Below, piece after piece: positions 36,901 through 48,900 of a stretch of DNA of 64,000 bases; within the stretch, counting starts at the first letter, position 1, and every line of letters begins with the position of its first letter. The stretch is from Paracentrotus lividus. Taxonomy: Eukaryota; Echinodermata; Echinoidea; Camarodonta; Echinidae. The stretch is from positions 74,443-138,442 of the forward strand of contig CALNVZ010000649.1 in assembly GCA_940671915.1 (NCBI GenBank), written 5' to 3'. The position numbers were made by a program, and so were the translations under genes. The notes under the pieces were generated by a model. The model worked only from the letters and a program-made list of their open reading frames with translations, had not been told where the DNA came from and made no database searches.

Positions 36901-39900
36901 GAAGGTATTCCCATGTTTTCAGTCCTACAAAGTTTAACGTAGGACCAAAATGATTTGGGGTTCACATCGAGACTGTTGCCGATCACTCTGCTAACATATT
37001 CACGATGTGCTTGGTGGACCAATCTGGAAACGTTGTTTCGATGTTTCCTATATGCTTGCCAGGCGGTTGTGCTCGGATTTTTGCGTGCTTTCTTGAACAT
37101 CCTGCACGCTTCCTCATATGTCTTTTGAGACTAGGGGAGATCCATGGCAACTGGTGTCTACTCTTACTCATCTTCGATGGAATGTAATCTATCATACATG
37201 TATTCAGAAATGTTAAAATCTTGGTCCAGTTTTCATCAACCGTATTATGCTCTGGTGACGATAGCAAAAACTCGGTTGAAAAATTTGTTACAGCAGCTTT
37301 GAGACCTTCCTGATCAGCTTTGTTAAACTGAAAAAATTTTCTTTGTGGCTTCGGGGCAGTTCTAGCATTCCCACAGAAGGTGAAAGATATTACGTCATGG
37401 TCAGAGATGCCTGGGTGTATGAGTATGTCTGACACAAGACTTGGATTTGAAGCTATTAGAAGATCTAAGGTATTGCCTGAAGCAGGGCGCGTGATGTCCC
37501 GTATCATTTGTGTCAAGGAATGTTCAAGCAGAAGATCCAATAGCTGTTGATGGTAGCTTGAACGAGAGGAGCTTGTGGTAGTGTTGGACTCCCAGTTTAT
37601 GTCAGGAAGATTGAAGTCTCCTCCAATAATGATGTTAGGATGACTTCTTCGATGTTTGGTCATCAGCTTTGATAGAGATTGCTGGAGCTCATCAAGGTCT
37701 TTTTTCTGACCATTAGGTGGGCAATAAAAGCTTGCTATGAATAGAGATTTGGCATTTGTAAACTGTAGGTTGCACCAGAGAATAGTGTAAAGAACACCAT
37801 AGGTTGTATAAAGAACCCTAAATAAAATCGGTAGCCTGTTCTTCACACCATCAAGAACCCCATAGGTTGCATAAAGGAACTTAAAGGGTTCCTTGTAGAA
37901 CAAAAAGCGGTTCTAAAGAACTGTTCAGAACCCTTTTCTGTTTCTTTCGAGAATCTTAAAAGGTTTCACAATAGAGGACAAAGAAAGTTTCTAAAATTTT
38001 AAAGAGTGTATTAGTGGCTATAAATAAACAACACACTGATTAATGCTTTATGGCGGCGACCAGCGGCGGAGTCACAATTTAAGATTTTTGATAAATCGAT
38101 CATCAAAGTATTCCAGCGGGTTTTTTGTTTTGTTTTGTTTAGTTTTGTTTTTTTGTTCGGTCGACGACTTTTTCGACGGACGGTGCCCCCAAAGTTCTGG
38201 CATTTTAATTTCATAAAAAGAATTCTATTGAAGTAGAACCAGGTGTTAATCCAAAACATTATACAAATTACAATGGTAAATTCTTTTAATCTATTGTTTT
38301 AATTTAGATTCTCGAGGCCTTCGTGAAGTCCAGACCGTGGAGAGATTACAGGACGAGACTCAACTCACTCTCGCTGAATACAGTCATGCTCATTATCTGA
38401 CACAGAGGGCTCGCTTCGGAAAATTGCTCTTGCTACTACCGTCTGTACGCAGCGTGCGTTCCAGGTATGTAGCTCAGCCGAGGCCGGTGTCGTAAGGTAA
38501 AGCCAGGAGAATCCGCCCGCCATGCATAATTTAACGTGAGAAGCAAAACCAAGCATCCTCCAACCCTCCAACCCCACCCATTTTCTGGCTCTCTTTCTGA
38601 TCATTATAGGATTAATTGATACATATTTTCATTAATTATATTCCCTTAGACTGTATGCAACATTTTAGATCATCGATTTATGCTTGGGCTTCTTTCTCAA
38701 CAAAGCTGAAAGTATCTCGCCAATCCCATTCCGAGCATGGAGCTAGCTACGTTTATATCTACACGTAAAGTACGCATGACGGACGGATTCGCTTAGCTGG
38801 ACGTTTTCCCCTCCGACACCGGTATTCTCGAGAATACCGGCCATTATGTCGCTTATCCAGCGGCTAATCCCAAATTTGTAAATAGAGGAGGCGCAGAAGG
38901 CAATGTTCATAGGTAATATAATTGTATTACCACGTATGATCAGTGTGTGATTTCCCCCAAAATAGAGGGGCTGTGTGCCCCCGCCTGGATCTACCACTAG
39001 GAGGTAGAAAACCGGGCCCCCATTGTGTTATGCAGGTGTCAATTTAGCCGTGTTGGCGCACCGTTCGCCACCGTTCTGGCCAAATTTGTGCACACGGCGG
39101 CAAACGGTGAGGCACACGGTGAAGCGGTTGAAGCCCGTCCAACACGTTCATAGGAGCTCGCTGGGCACCCGTTCCCGAAAAGATTTTTAAAGAACGGCCG
39201 AACTCTTGCCGGGTTTTTTCCGGGTGATGACCGGGTATTTCAGAACGGTCTTAAACCGGACCAGTCGTTAAAAGGGCGGTAAAAGGACTGAATGAGGACG
39301 CCGCGCCCGTTTCATGCCCGTTTACAGGACGGAGATGGACCGTGGTGAGGTCGGGCAACATGAATCGATAACCCCCCCCCCTCTTTTTTCCGCATCAAGT
39401 ACGCCCCCTTGTGGTTGAACTTGCCAACTCCTAGTACATGAACTATACGTGAAACTATGCTTTTAAATCAGTTGTCCCCTTGATTGTTTACCAACAAGAT
39501 CAATCAATATCTAAATGAATTTGAGTTAAAAACTAATACCCAGAGTAATATTTTTACAAAACAAAAGTATTATATACCATAAGGAATAAATCATATGACA
39601 TAAACAGGGAGGTGATTATCAACTTTATTTGGGGCTGCTTTACTCGGAAATTATAGTTTGAGAGGGGGCCATATTTTGTCGCATTTGTTACATTTACTTT
39701 TAGCCTCTGTTTCAGTTTTCATATCAATTCAGTGCTGGTTTAATTATTTACACTTTATAATAGATTTTATACAATATCGAATTGGTCGTACTTATTATAT
39801 GTTCTATCTTAGAGTTCTGAAAGAGGGAAAAACTCAAAGGATTTTTTTCCCTACAAAGTTTCTTCATTTTGAATAATAGTTTGTATGTTTTGATTATTAT

Positions 39901-42900
39901 TATTGATATATAGGGGGTTGCTTTTTGGCCTTTGGTCGTCCAATATCCCATCATTATTCAAACAACCATGCAGGGTAGGAGTCGTTCCACACGGGTCACT
40001 TCAATCCATTCATATACTGTATATCAATTATTTATTTATTCTAGGGGAGGGGCGTTCAATAAGGGGGGGGGGCAAAGGCAACTAATTCCCATTTTAGGCA
40101 CCTTTTCCCTAAATTTTCGGTCGGGAAATGCCTGGGTAATTTTTTTTTTGTATTTCCGATTCTGTGTAGGCTTCCTTGAAAAATGGTTCATATTGCTATC
40201 TCACAAACATAACCATATACCCTACTGATATTGAATTAATTACATGAATTATATACAATCTATGGGTAACAAATTCGTATTTTTGGCATTCTTAAAGACG
40301 GTACTTATTATATTGTTCTATCTTAGAGTTCTGAAAAGACGGAAAAACTCAAAGGATTTTTTTTCCCCACAAAGTTTCTTCATTTTGAAATAATAGTTTG
40401 TATGTTTTGATTATTATTATTGATATATAGGGGGTCTGCGTTTTGGCCTTTGGTCGTCCAATATCCCATCATTATTCAAACAACCATGCAGGGTAGGAGT
40501 CGTTCCACACGGGTCACTTCATCCATTCATATACATGTATATCATTATTTATTTATTCTAGGGGAGGGGCGTTCAATAAAGGGGGGGGCAAAGGCAACTA
40601 ATTCCCATTTTAGGCACCTTTTCCTAAATTTTCGGTCGGGAAATGCCTGGGTAAGTTTCTTTTTGTATTTCCGATTCTGTGTAGGCTTCCTTGAAAAATG
40701 GTTCATATTGCTATCTCACAAACATAACCATATACCCTACTTATATTGAATTAATTACATGAATTATATACAATCTATGGGTAACAAAATTCGTATTTTT
40801 GGCATTCTTAAAGACGGTTTCTCAGAATAGAATACAATGGCATTATGCATGTATTTTTATTAATACACAATATTATATTAACATGATTAAGGTATTGTTT
40901 GTATAGTTCTGATTAATCTATTTAATCACAGTAAAATCACTCAAAGTGGTCGTGTGTAAAACAATGAAAATAAATAAACAAAAAACTAATCCATGGATCA
41001 TACAAAAACATCCAAACTGCAGAATTATGAATGATGTAGACATTTTTCTTGATGTGATTCTATGGGGTTATAATTTGGCTGAAAGAATATTGCAATGAAA
41101 TGATTATGAAAAAGTATTAGACAATTCATAATATAATGATTAAAAAAAGATGATAAAGTACTTTTATCATGATAACAATATTTCATTTGATATAACAGGA
41201 TTTAATCATTTCAAAAGCACGGGGACATTTTCGCGGAGAAATTAAAATAATATTCGATAAAACTAACACAATTTCTGTTTAATGAAACGCGGGTATAAAG
41301 TGAACATGTAATTTGGGCAAAAACGTATGAGACCAAACTATACTGAAGCTTATTGGGAAAGTATGTATAATGTTTTTCCAAAGTTGTTATAATAAAACTT
41401 TAGAACTAATGTCAAACAAACAAAGCAAACATTAAAAAAGAATTGACATTACTTTAGATCAAATGTCCATAAGAGGACCCAATTTTAAATTCTTCTCCCC
41501 GACAACGACAATAAAAATAATTCAGATTATAATGTATGTTTGAAAAGCTTAAATATCATTCCTCTCTAGACCTGTAAAGAGAGCGACGAGATCGAGAGCT
41601 TCGAACAAAGGGCGGTTTGAAGACACCATATATGTGATTTTAAGAACACATAATGGGAAGATCTGCAGTTCAGACCAACCACCGTGCACGACGCTTTGTG
41701 GACGGGTGAGGAGCGCTTGTTCCGTCCTTACATCCATTCATAACCGTCTTTACAATGCCATTATACCGCCCTTACACCGGGCCTCCATCGACCGAGGCCT
41801 GCGGTTCATGCCCGGCGAAAATTTTGAGCATGCTCAGTCATGCTCAAATATTCGCCGGGCATGAACGAAGGCAAAATCAGAAGACGGGTCATCACCGACC
41901 CACCGTGTATTATCTCCGAGTATCCTCCGTGTCCCGTCGTTCGTATCAACTTGTTTCGCAAGGTCGCAAACGGTGGGAAACGGTGAGTCACCCGGCGAAG
42001 AAAACAATTTTGTTTTTCTTGTCAGAGAGCGTTAAGGCCGGCGGCAAAGCGGTAATCACACGGACAAAAGGAAAGCGTGGACTATATATGAGGACGGTCA
42101 GCCCGGTACCAGGCTGGCTAGGATCTGGTATAGACCCGGTATAGAACGATACAGACCCGGTATAGAACGACACCGACCCGGTGAAAATTAAGAAAATGTA
42201 ATGTGGCCGTGCCGTTCTATTGCCGTGTTGGAATTTGTTGTTTTTTCGTGAACGGCGAAAACCCGTTAAATTTACCCGGTAAATGTGACACCTCCATTAG
42301 GGAGAGCCCTCAAATAATTAGGCCTGAATCAATAAGTAATAAACAAACAAAAACAAAAACAAATTAAAAAGTTATTTCACGCCGCAAAGTGCCCAGAGCC
42401 CCATCCCTCTCAGGATTCGAGTCTGACATGAACTCTTTGAAAGAGAGAGAAGGGGGGGGTGTGGAAGGGAAAGAAATTCCTTCCCCTCCAACATTTATGT
42501 TTAAAGATTGGGAAACAAGTTATAATGAACTCTTAGAAAATCAGGTTTTGTAAATTAGAAGAAAGACGCAAGTACCACCGATTAGTAATGTTTTATAAAA
42601 TTGTATATGATATGGTCAGCATCGGTACGACTGAAAGAATTAAACGTGCTCACAGAATAGGCCGTAATGACAATGATATGAAAATGAATGTACTATTTGC
42701 AAAGACGGATTATTTCAAGATTTCTTTTTATCTAAGAACTGCCAATGAGTGGAACATACTCCCAAATAATGTCATTAATAGTCCATCTCTCTCTACTTTC
42801 AAAATAGCCTTGAAGAGTTATTTACACATTTAACTTTATTTTTAACTCCGCAATAACAGTATTTGTCTTCTTTTAAATATAATTACTCTACATCAAAATT

Positions 42901-45900
42901 TGCACTATCAATATATACATAAATGCTTGTTATGCTGCAAACTTCCTAATAGTGTTTAATATCATTGTATACTCAATATTTATATTTTGGAATGTGATTT
43001 TATCTTACTCTATTTACTCATGTACATACTTCCTATTTTACTTTATCGTGTTCGTTATGAGTATTTGCTATATTCGCTTTTATAATGATTATTTTGTAAC
43101 TTTGTCTTGATGCAATATTGATTTTCTTGTAATTTTATTTGTTATCGGGGATGCAGACCTCTATGCGTTTTTACAAATCCTTTTCTGCATCCCTAGACAT
43201 GTTTGTCTGAATAAATACAATACAATACAATACAAAAAAACACCCTCTTCAAGAAGCCCTTGACCGAGTTATAAGTTTTTGAAAGTTAAAAAAAAAAATG
43301 TTTCAGTCCCGTAAAACCTCACCTAACAATTTTGTATCTGCCCTAGTCAACGGCATTCACCTTTAGCTGAAAACATCACTTCCAGTGGGGTGTAACACAA
43401 AGACTTACGATTGATAAAAAGTTACGATTGATTTTTTCTCGGTAGCCTCATCATGGACAAGATGCTTCAAAGTTGATGATTTCATTCCTAACCCCAGCCC
43501 TTACCTTACTCTTAATCATATCAAAATCCTAATCCATGACTGTACCTGGTTTCCAAATGAGGCTACCGAGAAAAAATCAATCGTAACTTTTAATTAATCG
43601 TAAGTCTTTGTGTTACAGGGCACTGACCTTTCAAAGGATCAAAGAACGACCTTTCTTATTTAAATACGCGGGTACTTTTTAAGAGGAAGCGCTTCACACA
43701 CAGTAATCTACCGCTGCCGCGTTATGAATTATTTATTTTTTTGTTTTATACAACTTAAACATTAATTTATTCCTGTTTTTCTGCCGTCGTAAAATGAAAT
43801 CTATTTTTGTATGAAACGTTTTGACGACTCGTCGTTGAACTGTGTTCGAATTAATTAAATAACCGGCTTTTAAAAAAGGTCACTCCTCTATCCTGTAAAA
43901 ATTTATGAGGACTTGAAATTACCATATTTGCAATTGTTTCAAAAGTATTTCTGAGAATTCGTAAAAAATACGAGATATATAAAATTCACCTTTGGGGCAA
44001 GTTTAATCTTGTCTTTTTCTTATTCATAGATAAAGTTAAATGAAAGTTCGTCAACATTCTAAATTTAAAAGATTAAAAATTGAAGGTCCCAAACGGCTGT
44101 GAAGAGTGACCAATATTTATTTATTTTTTTTTTTTTTATTTTTTTATTTAGATCTAAATTTTAAATCCCTTACCCTTAGGCCTACTGAGAGCAATTTCGC
44201 CCGTCGAGAGGTCTTTTTTTATTTTTTTTAATTTTTGTTGTTGTTGTTAGTGAAGCTTCTTTTTTTTCCTTCTCGTATACTGTATTCTTTTAGGTGTACA
44301 CAAATCTAGATCCCAGTTCCCCCCCCCCCCTCCCCCTGATCGTCATCCTGGATCCGCGCCTGACCATTTCGCTACTCAGATATCACTAGAGCCTTGGGTG
44401 TAAATCTTGGGGATTTCTAAGGAGGGAGCCTCCGAACGACCAATGTCTCGAGTAACCCCTGTGGATGATATTTTCATTGTAGTTTTTCGTGCTAAACAAA
44501 AATATATATTAATATCTACCCCGGCCTTCCCCCTCCCTTCTCCCCCTTCCCCCTCCCCCGCCCCCAGTGAAAGGTTTTTCACCCAGCTTGTTATCGTGTG
44601 GAAACGTGCTCAAACTTTCAAGGAGTAACTGGGACGGCTTTACTCAAACTTATCTATGAGTCTGAGTGCTAGGTAAATTGCCTTTTCGTATCATCCCACT
44701 CTGACTAATACCCGTTTGGTCTCATCCACATGGTCTAATTCCATTTCGTCTACAACCAGCTCATCTGATATTGTCCTTTTGTCTAGTTTCCACTCCACCT
44801 ATTTACCATGTTGTCTACTTCCTATTTCGTCTAAATTCTATTTTGACTAATGTCCACTTGGTCTAACACCACTTTGGGTCAATTCCTGTAACAAATTGTT
44901 AATAGACCAGTTATTCATGAATTGGCTATTAGACATATTGGCAATTTGACCAAGCGGTTGTTGGACCAAGTGAGATTAAGACCTGGGGCCCGTTGCAAAA
45001 AAAAACTTTTAACCGGAGTTTTTCCGGTATATTCCGAAAACTCCGGTTACAACATTTTACCGGATTTTTTCCCGTTGCATAAACATTTCAAATTTCAGTT
45101 TCAGTTTTCAATAGTATCTTTGCAATCGATTTTTAAGGGGTTTTAAAACACAGGTTGAATAACCCGAGAAATAGGTCTACATAATCTGATTTTTTTTTAA
45201 CCCGAGAAAACTCAGGTTAGAAAAATGCAACACCACCCAGGTATGTATTAGACCAAACTTTTGGGTTTAGCTGAAGTGTTATTAGATAATCAGAGAATTA
45301 GACCAACTGTGGTTAGTGGATTATAGTGCTTTACCATTCGATTAAGAGTGAAAGTTCACTTAAAATTCAAAGAATCGAATTCACATTTACATCTCGAGAG
45401 CAAAGGACGATGCTTTTTTTTTTTTTCTTTTTTTTTTTTTCTTTCTTTCTCTCAACTTAGACACACTTTCAATACCCTTTTGGCTTCTAATTATGGTAAT
45501 GATACTTTTTCTTGATTTAACCTTCAAAGCAATGTGCAGCTATAGGCGCCAGGAAGCATAATTATTAAGCTGTTCACTTTTCTTTTAAATTATTCGTAAT
45601 GACGTCATAAATTTTATATTTTTATTGCATTGTTTGCCTTTTTACTATAAAATGCGGGTTAAGTAGCAACATATGTGCTAATTATTTCGATTTTTTTTTT
45701 CCTATTGATATGGTTCAGCCTAGGGTCCTTCTTTCCCCAGACTCCAATACCCTTTCAGTTCCATATCATGCTAGCAAGGGCCTCGGAACTGGGGGCTGCA
45801 ATCTTCATGTACAGAAACTCGAAAATGGCCACCAGATTATGCTTTTTAGCATTGTCAACTACTGTCTGCTCATCCCCTTTCCCGTAAAAACACGCCCGCA

Positions 45901-48900
45901 GTCCCGCCATCATATGTTCACCCTGCATAAACAATAAATTATGACCTTTGGTTAACATGTATTTTTAAAAGGTCGTCCAATACTTAATTTTCTTCGTCCG
46001 TTGATTTAATTGGCGCCAAATATTGACCTCTCAAGAAAAAACTGGGTTCGTAAAGAAAGTTTATTTTGTAAATAGGATATAAAACAGAAATCAATGTCCT
46101 GATGGATTGGATATAATTGGCTATTTCCTGACTGAAAGGGAGGGGGGTTGTAAAATAATCGAGAAAAAGATAGAAAATTATCACAAACATGGAGTTGGGC
46201 ATGTCATATCATAGGCCTATTTGTGACAATAAAATGGGCTTTTTACATTAAAAAAAAAACACTTTATAGGATTTTCATTATACATTTACTTTTTAATTTG
46301 ATTCAATTCATTTCAATACTCATGTGATATATTTCCAAATGATAAAATGAAAAATCACAATAACGCAAAATATCAAAACGTCATAATTATTAACAAAATG
46401 TATGAGCAAAAATCTAATAAAAAGCTATTGCTTATTTCATTCATGCAACCCATCCTTTGTTTTTATTTATTTCAAGGTAAGTCTCGTTTGAGAGGGATAT
46501 ATATTTAGTGTAGTACCGCCATTGACTAAAATTGATTTTGATAACGAAATTCTATTTAATAATATTTTTGCTCTTGTCGTGTTTTTGTTCCTTTTTTTTC
46601 TTTATCGTATCCTCCTATTCCTCTTTCTTCCCTTCCTCCTCTACTTCTTCTCCTTCTTCTCCTTCTGCCTCCTCCTCCTTCCTCCTTCTCCTTCTTACTC
46701 TTCCTTCTTACTCTTCTTCTTAATAATATTCTTGTTCTTCTTTTTTTCTTCTTCTTCTCTTTACTATTCTCCTTTTTCTTCTTCTTCTCCTTCTTCTTCT
46801 TCTTCTTCTTCTTCTTCTTCTTCTTCTTCTTCTTCTTCTTCTTCTTCTTCTTCTTCTTCTCTTTCTTCTTCTTCTCTTCTTGACGTGAGAAGCGTGACGT
46901 TTTTCTGCGAGCTCTGGTAATTTATTTTTCTCGTTTATTGTTGACGTCTTGGTCATTCTGTGTATGCTTTATATTATAGTTTAAGTATTGTCAGACCAGG
47001 TCCACCGTTTCTTAATAATATTTGTATATTTTAGAGGTATTAGATGTTTTGTTCATTGCGTTGGGTGTTCATGTCCCTGCAGGTAGGCCTCGGAAGGTGC
47101 GGGAAAACCCGCCCGACCTAGCCGCGGGACCTTTCAGGCATGCAGGCAGAGCGCTTGGCTCAGCAATGCTCATTGGTCGTAACAAACGCCATTGTGTTCC
47201 ATTCGAGACCAGATTTTTCCATACATGAATATATAAAAGCACTAGCGCAAACAATGCCCTCTGACCAATTCTATCAGCGTCAAGGATCAGCGGGCAACGA
47301 ATCGCCGTCTATCTCAATACAAAAACAGGCAGTCCACGACGCTGTGAATAAAGGCTTAAATTTTCATAACAGTTACGTTCAAATCCAGCCCCGTCGTACC
47401 CAACAACAAGCTCACACTCTCAAATGTCTACCACGAATACAAACGACGTTCTAAATACACGTTTGTCCTCCTTTGCAAAGTATAGTCTCCCCAGTAAGAA
47501 TTCAATTCCCCTTGGTTTTAGGAAAAGTAACCTCTCCCATATCTTATCATTCAGGCGGCAATTACAGGTCATACCTTCCAACTAATTCATCCCTCCTGAC
47601 ATCTGAACTTTAACCACAGAGGAGGCGCAACTATAGGGTTCATCTCACGGATTCTGTTAGAATGTTCAATATTGCGGGAGTTTGGGCACACAACCAGGAG
47701 TTGCAAAAAATCATCCGCCCCAACAACCCCAATAAAATCTATCCCACTTGTCTAAGTGATGACGGCATGCAAGAATGGTTTTCCCAACTAATGAGGGAAA
47801 TCAACGTGCCCCCCACCACGAGCAAGGGAGATCAAGTGGACCCCCAACCCTGACCGTCCGGTACCATCCCATGATCTGAAAGATGATCTCATAATTATAT
47901 TGAGAGTCACGTGCAGTAAGCGCGCCATCCGAACCGGAGGGTGCGATTCGTGCCAAGTCCATATAGCGCCGACCTAGGCCTAGAAGTTTCCTTGGGACTG
48001 AGGTCCGTGAACGCTGATCAGCTTCTCCGATCCCCGCTCGTCGCATTTTCCGGACGTACTCTCAACCGACCATGCCTATCCAAGCTGATGCAACATCAGG
48101 CCGTCTCCGGTTGGGGGAAACCGCCAAGATCCTGGCCGTTTGTTTTCGGATGTCGTTGCTAAAAGAAAGCAAGACTCATCGCCTTATCTGACTCCTTCTT
48201 CTCTCTGGTTTCCCTTGATTCGTCTTGGCTAGCTCCCCTAGAAAATTTAAAAAAAGTAGTCAAGCGCCCACCCCGTCACTGTTACTTACAGAAACTCCAA
48301 ACATCTTCTGTTGCCAACCTTTCTCCCACCCCATCTCACCCACACTTCTCCCGACGTCCACACCAAGATCTAACAGAAATAGTATGGAACGATCAGACGA
48401 TGACTCAGTAGATTGGGCATTCAATTCCTTTCCCTCAAGTCAAGGCCCTCTATCCCAAACCCCTTTTACAGTTCCTTATACAGTTAAAAGCAAGCAATAA
48501 ACCCCACGATGGGCCGAAAATTTACATCTAACATTCAGGGCTCGTGCGGTCAGCTTAGACCAACTAAAGATAGTCCGCTGTTTTTTTAAGAAGAGCACTC
48601 AACAAAGAGTGCAACAAATTGATCAACAACTTGATATGGTGCTGAACCTTTTTCTCTATAAAAAATGTGTCCTCCTCCTTTTTAGTTTAACCCTTTCTTT
48701 TATCTGTCCTTTTCTTTAATGACTTTATCTTTGTACTCTCAAACGGGGCTGCTCCACCCTCCTTAAAATGCTCCATTTTTACTTTATGTTGATAATTTTT
48801 TCTCACAATCCCGACGTCATTTTTGTTGCAGAGAAACCAATAATTAGTAAATTTCGACGTTGTTGGATTTGTGGACGCACATTACCCCGGTTTGCGCACC

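Larger units (their letters stand above)
39030..42296 (+). mobile_element. Large interspersed element, right copy, with AGGTGTCA ends
   Basis: About 39550-42010 matches the minus strand of 1735-5030. GC-rich arms extend further on both sides: the left outer end reads AGGTGTCAATTTAGCCG, and the right outer end, reversed, reads AGGTGTCACATTTACC. These suggest terminal inverted repeats and a length of about 3.27 kb. Both arms are rich in ACGGTG/CACCGT words. No transposase frame is recognisable. An exact target duplication is not evident. Confidence 0.65.

Noticed and set aside
41755..42144. 129-codon frame in the large element
   Set aside because: It spans the GC-rich hairpin arm; the match to the other copy is at the DNA level and the frame is not kept there.
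46522..46956. Poly-serine and poly-arginine frames
   Set aside because: They come from the CTT microsatellite; no flanking domain.
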